Assembly (NCBI GenBank): GCA_015143295.1
Contig: CM026568.1
Span: 17,986,607 to 18,050,606 of the forward strand
Source: Tetracentron sinense
Lineage: Eukaryota > Streptophyta > Magnoliopsida > Trochodendrales > Trochodendraceae
Direction of reading: 5' to 3'
Length of the DNA: 64,000 nucleotides
The notes below the pieces were generated by a model. It saw nothing but the letters and a program-made list of their open reading frames with translations, was not told the DNA's origin and made no database searches. Of the stretch, positions 1 through 12,419 are shown in pieces. Each line of letters begins with the position of its first letter. Position 1 is the stretch's first letter. The translations under genes and the position numbers were made by a program.

Positions 1-896
1 CTAGAAGTTGCTACAATGTTAATATGTCTGTAGTATTTATAATATAGGTTGAACGCGTATCAGTTGGAGCTTCTTAATTGTTGATGAAGTTGATTCTTCT
101 TGTGACTGGAAGTAGATTATTGCCTCCATAACAGCGAGCTAGATTTTTGCTAATTAGTTTGGAACAAATTTAGACTAGATGTGATGATTTCATATCAAGT
201 ATCTTTTCTTTTTTATTAAGTGAAATTCTTACTAGATAATGAAAAGACAACAAAAGGGGGGCATTCAAGGAAATTACAAGGATGGTATATGATCCCACGT
301 TAAGAGACCGTTACAAGTGGTTCCTTGCTTGTATTTCATCATCAGCACATAGTGTTCCCTTCCTTATGTGTGAGATAAAGCATGCTCTATGACTAGATTG
401 AAAGTGGTCTATCTCTATAAAAGAGTAAAAATGCCCTGAGGTGGTAGGTTCCTACTTTAACCAATTGGTGAAAATCCGTAAGTCCAACTAAATAATTGTC
501 CACCGAGTCGATGAAGGCAAGAATACTTTCTCTACTAGGAGACATCACCAAAACTGGAAAAATGTTATTTACTGTTGTGGTTAGTTGTGTAACTTGGGCC
601 GACTTAAACCTTAGACCGATTGACCTAGTTTCAAGTTGGGTTGATCAGACTTTAAACAATGGGTTGGGGTTAGGAATGCACAACCTTACTCAAAGTTGGT
701 TTGGCTCAAGTTGAGACATCAAGTAACTTGAGTCCCTGATCCAACCTGAGCCCGACTCTGTATATTTAATATATACATACATATGTTATTTGAAGCGGCA
801 ACTGGCAAGGGTGTTTTATCTAGTAGTACTGTATTTGCTGGGGGTGTAAGAATTTTACTTGAAGCTAGTGGTAAAGTTCTTTCTTCGTTGTAAGTG
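1..896. other. Upstream flank or intron of the TBC gene, no exon seen
   Basis: I find no convincing exon here. The first recognisable TBC exon (2684) begins in mid-protein, so earlier exons lie left of the window and this stretch is probably intron. It contains only short chance ORFs and AT-rich sequence. Confidence 0.5.
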
Positions 897-904
897 CTCC
901 TAAG

Positions 905-1692
905 CATGGTTGTTAAATCCTTACGATTTACAATTCAAATCCTACGATTCGATTCGAATCCCAAGCAAAACGATCCAAATCGGAAGTGAAAATCTTAATT
1001 AGGTAAATCTCATTTGATTTGCAATTCATATTACAATTTGCGATTCAAATTGTACGATTCATGCGATTCATACGATTCGAGCACGAAACCCTTTTTACGA
1101 ACCAATACTTAAAAAATATTTTTTATTTTTTTGATTTTCTAAAGATACTTTATGATTTTTAAGAAGAGAGAAGAAATAGGAAAACCCCTGTTATGGACAT
1201 GCCAAAATCCCTATTTGAGTTGTCTCTCTGTTGCTTGTTGCTGTGAAACAAGACAAAAAAAAGGAGATGAAAAAAGGAAGGAGAAAAATGATGGAGTTGG
1301 ATTTTGGGAAAACTTGATAGTTTATTTTATTAGTCTTTTTAATTGTACAAGTCTTTTGATACTTGATCTCATATAACATGATTATATGTGTTTACTTTTG
1401 TTGATTTATCTTTAATGATATTAGTTTTTTTTTTTTCATTTTAGGGAGATCATTTGCGTTTTTTATAATGTATGTAATGAAATAATCATTACTTTCTTTT
1501 ATCAATAAATATGAATGAAATCTTTTGGATAATAGATTATTCTATTTTTCTGATTTATTAAGTAATTTTTTGTATTTTTTAAACAATTTTTTTTAAAATG
1601 GATTGAATCTTACGATTTACGATTTGAATCCCGATTTAAATCGAATCAGTCCAAAAACGATTTCACGATTCGATTACGATTTAACAACCTTG
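905..1692. mobile_element. Non-autonomous hAT-like element, copy 1 (788 bp)
   Basis: The ends are inverted repeats: CATGGTTGTTAAATC at the left and the complement of CAAGGTTGTTAAATC at the right. It is flanked by a perfect 8-bp direct repeat, CTCCTAAG, at 897-904 and 1693-1700. CA...TG ends and an 8-bp target duplication are hallmarks of hAT elements. The subterminal regions are packed with GATTCGAATC/CGATTTAC-like words. No transposase ORF is present. A second copy lies at 39806-40589. It sits in the presumed intron upstream of TBC exon 2684. Confidence 0.85.
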
Positions 1693-1700
1693 CTCCTAAG

Positions 1701-2101
1701 TTCAATTCTCACAAGGCTCTTCACACTTTATTTGATTTTATTTTTAAAACCAGCCCTAATTTGACCTAATGCTAGGGTTGCACTTGAGTTCATCACCTGG
1801 AGTTGGGTCAAATTACAGGCTGAGTGTTTAATTCTTAAGGTTGGGCATGGGTCAGCTCCAACCGGATCCAAGACTCCAAGTTGCATCACTTATTGTGGTC
1901 CACAACCTCTCTGCAGAAGTAGGGTTTCATTTGGAACACTGTTTCTTAATCCAATGCTCAATTTCACTTCTCGAGTTGGTGAACTTCAATAAAGGGTGAG
2001 TTTGAAGTCTGAACTAGTGAGTCAAGTGGGTTGGGATGCTGGAAAAGCTGTACTTTGAAATCTTTTGTCCTCGATTTATGATTATTCTTTCAATATTTAG
2101 G
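1701..2101. other. Intronic or intergenic DNA, nothing recognised
   Basis: This spacer lies between two transposon copies. No exon of the TBC family and no repeat structure was recognised. Confidence 0.4.
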
Positions 2102-2109
2102 AGTCTTTA

Positions 2110-2599
2110 ATAGGGGTATATTCGAGCCGGGCTGAGCCGAGCTTGACCCTGCTCGGCTTGGCTTGGCTTGAAAGGGTTTACCCTAGGCTCGAAGCTCGGT
2201 TCGGCTCGAAATGGTGCTCGTAAAATCGGCTCGAAGCTCGGCTCAAAGCTCATCTCAGCCCGAATTGATTCAAGCTCGAGCCGGGCTTGGATTGGGTCGA
2301 GCTCGGCTTGAATACTTAAAAAAAATATATATATATATAATAATGATATATAAATAATAATTTTTTAAAAATAATATTCAAGTAGGGCCAAGCTCGGGCT
2401 GAATCGAGCCTCAATCGAGCTGGGCTTTGAGCCGGGACGAATCAAACAGGCCTTGGCTTGAGCTTGACTTGAATACATTTCAAGCTTGAAAACTCGGCTC
2501 GGCTCAGCCTGATCGAGCCACATATTTGAGCTTGAGCTCGGCTTGATCGGGCCCCAACCGAGCTGAGCAATCGAGCTAGCTCGGCTTGTGTGCACCCCT
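2110..2599. mobile_element. GAGCTCG-rich hAT-like MITE
   Basis: About 490 bp dominated by CGAGCTCGGCTTG-like words in both orientations. The ends read AGGGGTATATTCGAGCC and the complement of AGGGGTGCACACAAGCC. The flanks AGTCTTTA (2102-2109) and AGTCTCTA (2600-2607) look like an 8-bp target duplication with one mismatch. A related element is at 11842-12408. The family resemblance is inferred from end structure and word composition only. Confidence 0.6.
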
Positions 2600-2683
2600 A
2601 GTCTCTAGGGTTCTTTCACTCTTTCTTTGCTTAGTTGATTTTGTATCTTTTATTATCCTGATCAAGTTGTGTTTTTGCTGCAG

Positions 2684-5600
2684 CAACTAGTTATATATGA
2701 GACATCGGCTTCAGAACTGGACATAATTCGAGACATTTCTCGTACTTTCCCTTCACACGTTTTCTTCCAGCAGAGACATGGACCTGGTCAAAGGTCTCTC
2801 TACAATGTTCTAAAAGCATACTCCGTTTATGACAGAGATGTTGGATATGTTCAGGTTTGACTTCAATAAAAATATCATCCTGCAGTCTTGACTTCCCTTG
2901 TGTTGTTCATAACACAGTTTACTCATATTAAGTTTATCTGATACCATGAGATAAAAAAAACCGTTTAAAATGCAGGGAATGGGATTTTTAGCTGGTCTGT
3001 TGCTTCTTTATATGAGCGAAGAAGATGTGTTTTGGCTTTTGGTTGCTTTGTTGAAAGGAGCAGTCCATGCCCCAATGGAAGGATTGTATTTGGTAATCTT
3101 GCCGTTTCAAAAAGATGTTGATTTTATTCTAAAAGTGCTAGCTTATATCACTTGCTATAAACTTAATAGTAACGTATAGATTTTTATTTCTTCTAATATA
3201 CATGGTGGAGAATAGGATACCAACCAGACATACGCTTACAAGAAGGCATGTTAGGATGCTCTGCTAATGTTCCATAGGAAGCAGTGAAGCACGCCTTCTT
3301 TTAGGTGTGCCCACATCCGTAGCTGTTTAGCATCATGGGTTCTAGACAGTGTATGCACACTCAACAGTCTTTTCTAAGATGTTCGTTGGTGGTTGGCATC
3401 TTAAATGTCATATTAATACGCAATTGCATTTCAATCTGGACATTTGGTACATTATCTTTTGTTATTGAAAATAAGTTCTAGCCACATTTAAAATCTTGCG
3501 TGGTGTTTTGGTTTTTCACCACTGGGTTGAAGTCGAACCTGCAAAACGCATGCTTGGGCATTGCTCATTGCTTACACACGCATATAATCATCTTCAGTGC
3601 ATCATACCAATGATTTGGGGTAACAACACAAATACTATTCCATCTTTGCATTCTATCAAGAGTCATAACTTCGGTCAAAGCATGTGTTTTCAAATCTTTC
3701 ATCTCTATCTATTGATGTCATTTTTGGCCTTTTCCTTGCCTCTTCAGAGCCTTTAACTTGCACCAACCCACTTCTCACTGTTACTGGTGCCGTCATTTAT
3801 CATCGTTGAAGGTACCCAAACTTTAAACCATCTCAATCTATTTTCCTTTATTTTATCACCTATTGGAACTACTCTTAGATTCTGTCGAATGTGCCTATTT
3901 CTGATCTTATTCTTCCTTGCTTTTCCACTCATCCATCTCAACATTCCCATCTCGGCTATCTCGTGTGTTTTCGTGTATGGAATTAACATGTTACGTTGTT
4001 GATAAAAGCCATCATACATATACATAAATATGTTCTTATATAACTGAAGGTAGCATTTACCGGGGTTGTTTTATGAAAATGCCTGGAATCAATCTCGTAA
4101 TTCAGTGAAGCTTCCTGTGTAGCCATTTGTTAGATAATTTTAGCAGCTCGGGGAGAAAGCTCATTCTTACACATTATGCACACTGGATGTTTTCTGTGAA
4201 CCGACTCGTACAATCTCGTTTTGGCATGTAAAGAACATTAACATGCTTTCTTAATTTAACGAAGACCAGAGTTGTCCTTATATATTCGGTGAATTTCATG
4301 CATGGCTTGAATGTTAAACATCATAAGTATGGTCTTCCTATTCAAGATGTTATTATTGCTTTATGTTTCTATATCAACTTTGCCTGTTCCAACATTTATA
4401 TTTTGCATGTGTAACATTTGAGATCCATGCAACTGTTAGTAACCTGAATTTTTTAAAAGTTGTATAATTGGCACTCTAATCTCCATAATTTTTTTTTTTG
4501 CACAACTTGCAAAGCTGTTCTTGTTGCCAAAATTTCTGCACAAATTAGAGCAACAACCCTAACAATGGAAAATATTGTTTTGAAATTGATATTCAAGTTT
4601 GACAAGGTTCACCAGTAAAGATTGAAGATTTGAAGTAGCTTCAACTTGAGAATGATCTACTTACTCCTTCTGTCTTCAGAACCCAAACTTGGACCCTTAA
4701 ATGAAACAACCTCTTCCCCTTTAGTGGAGGATCTGTATCTTCCGTGGAAGCTCCTAATGAAGATATAGAGTGACAGGCCAGCTGATTTGTTTTTCATCGA
4801 ATGTCTAGCTTCCCTACTATCCTTAAAACTATTAACTACCATGGTTTCCATAAAGTTGATAAAATATAAGAGATTACTATTTTATGGATATTGCTTGTCA
4901 AATAGCAAAGTATACTTACAGTGAAATAAAATTTTCTAGTAACTCACATTACCAGATTCTGTGAGTACCATTAGTCGAAGTTATTGCTAGTGATGATCTT
5001 TAAATTGTTTTCACTGAGGTTCCTCAAGTTATAAGTTTTTAATGACAGCTGAGCCAGCTACAGTTTGATATAGTTTGACTGCCTTTTCTGCACCATTTTT
5101 AACCAAATAATGCACCTTTCTTCTGTTCTCACTAATTTTCCTCAATGCTTATTTGAGTAGGTGGGGTTGCCACTTGTACAACAATACCTTTTTCAGTTTG
5201 AGCGTTTAGTGAGGGAACATTTGCCAAAGGTGGGAGAGCACTTCTCCCAAGAAATGATAAATCCTAGCATGTATGCAAGCCAATGGTTCATCACCGTTTT
5301 CTCATACTCCTTCCCTTTCCATCTGGCTCTTCGAATCTGGGATGTCTTTCTCAACGAGGTTAGTATATAATATTAAGGATAATGTATTTTTCCTCCCATA
5401 TTCTCTAGCTTTATCCCATAAAGCACCATTCTATGGTTTAAAATGGAAATGATTTTGTTTGTGTTTCACACATTAATTTGTTATCTTTGCTCCAATTTTA
5501 CATCCTTTTCGCCATATCTATCTGAAAACTCGAGTAATTTTTGGGCAGGGTGTTAAGATAGTTTTTCAAGTTGGTTTGGCCCTGTTGAAATATTGCCACG

Positions 5601-6700
5601 ATGACTTGGTGAGTACTTCGGTGTCTCACATCCACTTAGTTCTAAATTATTTGTATTATTTCTGCTTATCAAAATATTCATTTGGCTAATCAGATAAAAT
5701 TACCTTTTGAGAAGCTTATACATGCTCTACGTAACTTCCCAGAGGATGCCATGAATCCAAATACACTATTACCACTGGCCTACTCGATCAAGGTTTTCTC
5801 TCTCTCTCCCCCCCCCCCTCCCTCTTATATGATGTCATTCTTGAATTCCAATATGCATATATAAATATATCATTAACCATGTTACTTTATTTTCTTTGTG
5901 AATTCATTTCAGCTATGTGCTATTAACCCTGTAATCCAAATAGACTATATTAATCTATGTTCCAGCTCTCTCAAGTGCTGGGTTAAAATTCTGTAAGCTT
6001 GTTTTCCAATAATTTCAACCACTGAGATTCCTATTTGGCATGATATACATCTTTTACTAGTTCTGTGTTTTCCTCTCCGGTTTGAACCATGAATGACTAA
6101 CAGACAAATTCATGGATTTGAAGTTTTGGTTTCTGCATTTTGTTTCTCCCTACTATCATCATCATCATTGACATTATCTTATGCTCCCAAATACAGAGGT
6201 CGGATAAACTAACTCCTGTTCTGCCATTCCCTTTATTTGGGGCCATATCCTCTGTTAAGGCATAATCCTTCAATGGTCCCACTATTTTTACGCCTTTTTT
6301 TTCCTGAGCATTCGACCTGCACACTCCTTATCAGTGCCATCAATGGACTCCACTGCACATCACCAAATCATCTCAAACGATTCTTCCATATACTCTCACC
6401 TGTTGTAGCTACTCCTAGGTTCCATCAGATGCACTCAAATTTTGTTTCCCCTACTATTGTCCCCCAACTCAAGAAAGATAATTTTTTTTGAGTGCATTAG
6501 GAAATGTTTATTACCAGGTTATTATGCATGGTCCCTCATTATTGGGTTTATATATTTTGGTTAATTAACAGGTAACCAAACGTTTGGAGGACCTCAAGCA
6601 GGAATATGAGAAGAGAAATGGGAAAGCTGTTCAATCTGCAGAATCTAGTGCAAAGCATATCCAGGCTGTTAAGCAGGAACATTCACCGGACAGGAGTTAA
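2684..6700 (+). CDS. TBC-domain RabGAP protein, 3' part (six exons)
   Basis: Exons at 2684-2854, 2976-3092, 5161-5358, 5549-5608, 5694-5792 and 6572-6700 (stop TAA) join to 257 residues. Every junction is GT-AG and every intron is phase 0. The product matches the C-terminal two thirds of plant TBC proteins of the Gyp1/EVI5-like group (Arabidopsis PAM1-type). Supporting motifs are the RSLYNVLKAYSVYD block, the YVQGMGF glutamine-finger motif (Q at the first exon junction), MYASQWFITVFSY and the LRIWDVF box. TBC proteins use an arginine and a glutamine finger to speed GTP hydrolysis on Rab GTPases in vesicle traffic. The arginine-finger region (IxxDxxR) should be in the preceding exon, which is not in the window. 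The C-terminal tail is Lys/Glu-rich. The reading frame is intact, so the gene looks functional. Confidence 0.93.
3640..4000 (-). mobile_element. RTE-type LINE fragment in a TBC intron
   Basis: Read on the minus strand, roughly 3753-4000 encodes a block with LRWMSGKARKNKIRNRHIR and IGDKIKENRLRWF. This resembles the C-terminal end of plant RTE-clade LINE reverse transcriptases. The adjoining 3640-3750 resembles sequence beside the same block in other plant copies. It is a dead fragment lying antisense inside the 2.07 kb TBC intron 3093-5160. The assignment rests on motif recognition, not an alignment. Confidence 0.65.
6130..6480 (-). mobile_element. Second RTE-like LINE fragment in a TBC intron
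   Basis: The complement resembles another part of the RTE LINE 3' region (GAGGTCGG...GGGGCCATATCC and the stretch before the block seen at 3820-3900). No frame is open, so it is older and more decayed. It lies in TBC intron 5793-6571. Confidence 0.4.
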
Positions 6701-8430
6701 AGGTGCTTATCTAAGAGGATTTATACTAACTGTGAATGAAGCAACAATGAGAACAAGTGTTGATTATTTTATACTTTTTTTCTTTTTTCACATCAATTAT
6801 ATTATCTGGGGTTGTGTATATTAGACATTAGTGAGGGCGGTGTCTGACACACACATTTGATATGACATCCACCACTGTAATAGTTGATTTGTGCACGGTC
6901 GAACCTAAAAAAACCCAAAAAAAAATCTTACCTGTGATTTCTAGGTCCGGGCTGCAAAGAGATAAAGGACATGGAAGTGTTAAAAGATGATATTATATGA
7001 TCTTGTATAGTTGTATTACATTTTCTATGTTTGGGTTCCAAACAAAGTGGGTGGTAGTCATATTAGTATCTAGTCATCTTGTGATAAGAAGGAATCCCTT
7101 TGCAGTAAAATATTTGTTTGCTTTTCTGTATTTGTGCTTCAAAACATAACTACTGCCACCGCTGATTATTTTTAAAGGTTCATTAAGATGCTAATCGGAT
7201 GATTATTACCACCTACTGAACACATGGGTAGGCTTGAACTTTCTATCATAACCAGGTCATGAAGAGTCTCCCACTGATATGGCATCTTCATCCTCCAACA
7301 CTTAAATCTGTGATAACAATAAATAGGTAGGGTCAACATCAATTTACCCTGCTAATTAAAATGCATTACATGAATACATAAACATACGGTTAGTATTATG
7401 CTATGGTTTATGGATGTATATGCAAAATGCCCTTATCAATTATCATACACACATTATTATTATTTTTTCCTCCAACTTCAATTGTATCCTGATTACACCA
7501 CTGGATTGCTAGTGTTCTTGTAATTTGTATCCTCAAATAAAAATTTCAGGATGAATTTGGATACCATATTTATTGACAGGAACTCGTTTTCAAAGATCTT
7601 GAGTCTTTTTAAGGTAGATTTTTTGGGTCTTGAAAATGTTTGTATTATGTAATTGCTTTCTTGGTTGAGACTGCTAGGCAGCTTTAAAAAAATGAAAATT
7701 GTTTTCAAAGATCATGAATTTTAAGAGGAGCTACATTTTCTTTCTCTTGTCTACAGGCTCTACTTTTCTTCTTTGTTAGTAGATATTCGTCGATAGTGAT
7801 TAGAAAAAGACGCGGATATTTCTGATAAACTTCGCAGATGCATGCATCGGTGCATGTGATTTTACACGTTTGAATCATACACATGCATTCAAAAATTCTC
7901 ATTTCTGTTGGAAATTGAGTATCTTTCTCATTTGAATAGTTTGGTCGTAGTCACAAGGGGCCGCTATTTCTGACTGTTGGGTCAATGGCCCTTTTTTGTG
8001 GACTGTTGTCCCCCACATTATTAAGCGGTCCAAAAGCAATGGGGGGACTGGTTGAACTACTGTAACGGTTGATTAGTCTTGGGTTATGGCCCACTCGTTA
8101 GGTGATACGTCAATTAGATGGCCAAGGTTGAGGAGCATTTGCCTACTTTTTGAATGTCATAAAAGAAGTGACTGATTGAAGTCCTGTTTTTTTTTGGTAA
8201 GGTATATATAGCACTCTAACACACACCCTGAGCACCAAAGCACAACACCCACACAACCCTCCAAAAAAGAGGGCTGGTGGGGCCTTTAAAGGGTACACAT
8301 TGTCACATTGATACCCTAGCAAAAAAAATAAAAAATTGAAGTACTTTGATGCAGTGACTGGGTTTTGTGCCCAAATGGGCCTGGGTGCAAGATTCCCCAT
8401 GAGCCATGAGGCACGCATTAGGGCGCCTAT
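6701..8430. other. TBC 3' UTR and intergenic DNA
   Basis: The first few hundred bases after the TAA are the expected 3' UTR; the poly(A) site cannot be placed. Beyond about 7150 I see no gene or clear repeat. Confidence 0.5.
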
Positions 8431-9959
8431 ATGCTGTGTGTGTTTGGTTGTCGAGAAAATTTGGAAAAGAAAAGAAGAGAAAAAGAAAAGAAAAGGAAAG
8501 AAACCTTCAAATTTTCCGCCGTTTGGTTGTCCAGAAAGTTGGAGAGAAAGTTATGAGAAAGTTATCAAGAAATAATTTTCACTTGTTTGGTTGTCGAGAA
8601 AATATATGAAAAAAGTATATTTTTTATTTTTTATACCCCAATAATAAAAGAAATTTTAAGTGTAACATCTCAACTTAACTATTTCCCTTTATAACATTGT
8701 AAGTTGGAATCACTGTTACTAAGATGTTGCAAGTGTTGCTCTCTGTGAAAGTTCCATACAAACCATGGAGGCAGATGAAGAATATAACTAACCAGGAATT
8801 TGCCAGGGGTATTTAGGGCATTGTTTCGTGTAGGTCAATTGCCCTCGCATTTTTATGATAGGGGGTTTTGTGATACAATTACAATTTACAAGAAAGAAAT
8901 CCCATTTGAAAATTTATTTCAAAACTCTCTGTTCAGTATACCCATCCAGAGAAGTCACAATTAGCATTAAAGTCTAGCCATCAGAAACTAAGTCGATGCA
9001 AACACATCTGCATGGATACCCATCCCCATCCATTTCTTTCCAGATCTCTGTTGGATTTGAGGATTCGGAAGCTTGTTGAATGAGACGATTGTTCAGCTTT
9101 TAAATGACTGGATTGTCTTCAAGTTCTTCAACAGGATTATAATCTTCGAGTTTTCAGACAATTATTTCAACTTTCAAGCTCTGCCTCTAAAGTATTTCTG
9201 GGTAATCTGCAAGCCTGAAGTAGTTTTCACTATGGTTGCACTTCTCTAGGTTTCCTGAAAGATGAGAATAGAGAATAAAGGAAAGAAAATGAAAATGATC
9301 TTAAGGGAGAGAAAGAGGAACAATGGAGAATACTCATGAACTGACAGCTTTCCTCCCTTAAAACACTCAAGAACATGAAAATATCTGAGTACGAAAATGT
9401 TTTCTAAGTACAGATATCAAAATCTGATTTTCCGAAATCTGATAATAGTTGTCCACTTCTCACTGGTTCGCTCTTATTTATAGAAGAAAATTCTTTATTT
9501 ATTTAATTAATAATATAAAAAAATGTTCTTTGATGTGACATCCAATTGATTTTAACGTATGCCGGCTGTTTTCTGTTAAAATGAGTCAATCCGTTAGATC
9601 TTTTGACAGAATCTGTTAAGTGGAGCCATTCTGTCAATAACTAACTCCTATTCTGTTAATAACAGCATACATCCGTTAAGGAGAACTTGTCTATTAATCA
9701 TCACGTGTTTTTTTAGAAGGGAGCTGTCAGCTCATCAAACTACCATAACTAACTTTCAGTTATGACTTAATCCTTTAAACTGTTATGACCCAAACAAGCT
9801 TTTGGATGCATACTTCAAAAGTTAAAAAAGTAAACTACTTTCAGAAACGAAATCAGAAAGGAGTTTAACTATTTTAACAGATTCCTTTCTAGCCTTCCAG
9901 ACCACATCTCATAATCCTTCCCCCAGATACAATGCATATATATATAGATCATCGTACAC

Positions 9960-10370
9960 CAAAGGCGGGTCATAAGCCTTTGAGATACCTTGTTTAGAGA
10001 AATCATAAGTGCTGAACGAAGGCACTATTCTCAGGGTGGATGCGATATCCACCGTCAGACCTCAATCATCTAGTACGAGAGAATGAGACTATGGAGGTCT
10101 TGATTCCCTCCAATAGCCCACAGGGAAGTGGGGCAAGATACATCCCAACATTCCCTCATGACTGTTAGCCCAAGAAGTAATCAATACTTTGCTGGAATAG
10201 GAGATGAGGTACATGGTGATATGATTCCACCGAATCCCTATAAAGACGAGGCTGAACCGGTAACCGCCTTCTCGTCTCAACGGAGTATAACTCCTTCTAG
10301 CTTTTGATCTACATAAGCCGTAACGCCATTGATTCAAGACTTGTCTTGAAGAATAGAATATCATAATGGC
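9960..10370. repeat. Dispersed repeat R, copy 1
   Basis: Shares ordered blocks with 39250-39640: GGGTCATA(A/C)GCCTTT, a TCRTAAGTGYTGAACRAAG block, a CAGTCAGGCTC-like block and TAGCCCAYAGGGAAGTGG. The copies are diverged and unclassified. The following 10370-11130 contains its own loose duplication (AAACCATAAAACAGTATAAATGAAC near 10640 and AAATCATAAAACTGTATAAATGAAT near 10856). It may be decayed LTR-retrotransposon sequence. Confidence 0.5.
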
Positions 10371-11248
10371 GTTAGAAAGTATTCAGTAATCAAATCTTAT
10401 TGAAAGCTTACCAAGGACTACTTTGGTCCTGACGGATTAGACCGCTTTTGAGCTTTCCATTTGATTCTTGAAAGCTTATCAGTTGATCAAAATCTACTCA
10501 TTTGATCATATCATCTATGAAATACTCGAACTACTTCAGGTTGTGAAAGCGTAGTGAGTTGATCAGTATGCTCGGAGTTCGGATCTTATTCTCAAACATG
10601 ACATACTTTAAGATATCTGAAAGCTTATCACACTCAAAAGTGTTAAACCATAAAACAGTATAAATGAACATCTGATACACTAGACACCAAGTCTATTTTT
10701 AAGCAAAACATATTTTAAGGTATCTGAACCTTTCGAATCTTTTGAGCTTTTATCAGGATCAAAAGCTTATCTGAAATATCTTTAGAATATTACTCAGCTT
10801 GAGAAAGATGTTAGTAATCAATTCCCGAAGGCTTATCACGCCTTTAACAACATTAAATCATAAAACTGTATAAATGAATATCTGGTACGCTCTCGACTCA
10901 AAATTTGTATTCTAAACAAAAGTACTTAAAGACAATAGAACCTTTTATGATCATTATAATCTTTATCCACATGGCTTCTGACTAGTTCAGGTTCTGTTCT
11001 GACCAGGAAATTACTCTCGCGAGTCATCTTATCATTTTCCATCATCAACAATCTCTTAGTTAACTATTATCCTTACAGTAACCAACATGCAAAATCTAAA
11101 GTAACCAACGAGTAAAAACTTTACAGTAAATTAACACTTCAATATTTCGTGGAACACGTTCATTGAGACATTTCATCGAACACGTTCTGTCCGAAACCTG
11201 TTAGGGTTCAAAAACATAACCCAAATCATCGAATAGGAAAGGGAAATG

Positions 11249-11306
<58 letters not shown>
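11249..11306. repeat. Compound (TA)n(GA)n microsatellite
   Basis: About eleven AT dinucleotides run directly into about seventeen GA dinucleotides. GA-rich sequence continues to about 11430. An apparent Ser-Leu protein on the minus strand here is an artefact of the repeat. Confidence 0.95.
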
Positions 11307-11307
<1 letters not shown>

Positions 11308-11841
11308 ACTCAACCCAACCAAACATGAATGAGAGACAGACGAACAGAGCCGAATATGAAAGGAAGATAACCGAACAGATGGAGTAAGGAGAGAGAAGAG
11401 AGAAGAGAGAGAGGGAGAGAAAGGTAACTGAACTAAGTCACATAAATCTCCTTCGGAATCGCCCCAGAATCTCTGCGGAATCGTTGCAGTAGGTGTTGGA
11501 AATCGATTACAGATTGAGGAGTTGGAAGAAGAAGAAGAGAAGTGACCGTACAGTTTCCAAGTTGGAAAAAAAAGCCGATTTTTTTTCTCTCTCCACTTTC
11601 TTTTCTTTCCTTTTCTCTTTAAAATCCAAGTGTTTTGTAAGGATTTTAATTCCAATGTTTGAGAGAGAATTTTTAAAAATTTTCTTTTCCTTAATTCATT
11701 TTCTTAGTAACCAAACAATGGAAAACTTAATTTTCTTTTTCACCTCAATTTTCTCGGCAACCAAAACGGCAATAGGGTTTCTTGGGATGCTCTGATGCGT
11801 GTATCGGGTGCACATATGCAAAGGAAGGGCTTACACCTAGA

Positions 11842-12408
11842 CCTAGGGGTGTTATCGACCCGAGCCGAGTAATGGATTGTTTAAGCTTGTTTATTAAGTA
11901 AACGAGCTCAAAAATCAAATTTGAGCTTGACTTGTTTATTAAATAAATGAACTCGAGTTTTAATACACGAGCTCGACTAGTTTGGGAGCAGTTTGATTCA
12001 TTAGATATAGCTATTTATTAGGTTTAACTCTTACTTCATTATCTTCGTGTAAAAAAATTACAATGATACTTCAAATTTTAGGAAAATTTTATAATTATAT
12101 AAAAAATATTCTTATTATGTAAAATACATTATTAATCTTTATTAGTATATAATAAATATATTTAATTTTAAATTTTAAAAGAAGTAAGTATATTTAAATA
12201 TTTTAGTAGGTCAATTATATATATATAATCGAGCCGATCTTTTAACGAGCGAGTATGGGTGTGTTCAAGCTTGGCTCGTTAATTAAACGAGCTCAAAAAT
12301 CAAGCTTGAGCTTGATTTGTTTATTAAATAAACGAACGAGCTCGAGCTTTTAACGAGTTAAGCTTGAGCTACTCATGAGCATCTTTGTTTGATGACCACC
12401 CCTACTTA
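11842..12408. mobile_element. GAGCTC-rich hAT-like MITE, second family member
   Basis: Ends read CTAGGGGTGTTATCGACC and, at the right, GATGACCACCCCT. The inside is full of AAACGAGCTC and GAGCTTGA words. The flanks ACCTAGAC and ACTTAGCC match at 6 of 8 positions, a weak target duplication. The arrangement parallels 2110-2599. Confidence 0.5.
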
Positions 12409-12419
12409 GCCCTATTTGG

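Larger units (their letters stand above)
8440..11790. mobile_element. Region bounded by inverted GTTTGGTTGYCGAGAAAA ends
   Basis: The left end (about 8440-8610) carries GTTTGGTTGTCGAGAAAAT followed by two further copies. The right end (about 11725-11780) carries the complements ATTTTCTCGGCAACCAAAAC and TTTTCTTAGTAACCAAAC. The result is a 3.3 kb segment with purine-rich left and pyrimidine-rich right ends, as in large non-autonomous TIR elements. No target duplication or transposase was found, so the two ends could also belong to separate MITEs with other sequence (8890-11160) inserted between them. Confidence 0.4.

Noticed and set aside
11173-11655. 160-residue Ser/Leu-rich minus-strand ORF
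   Set aside because: Produced by the (TA)n(GA)n microsatellite and flanking purine-rich DNA.
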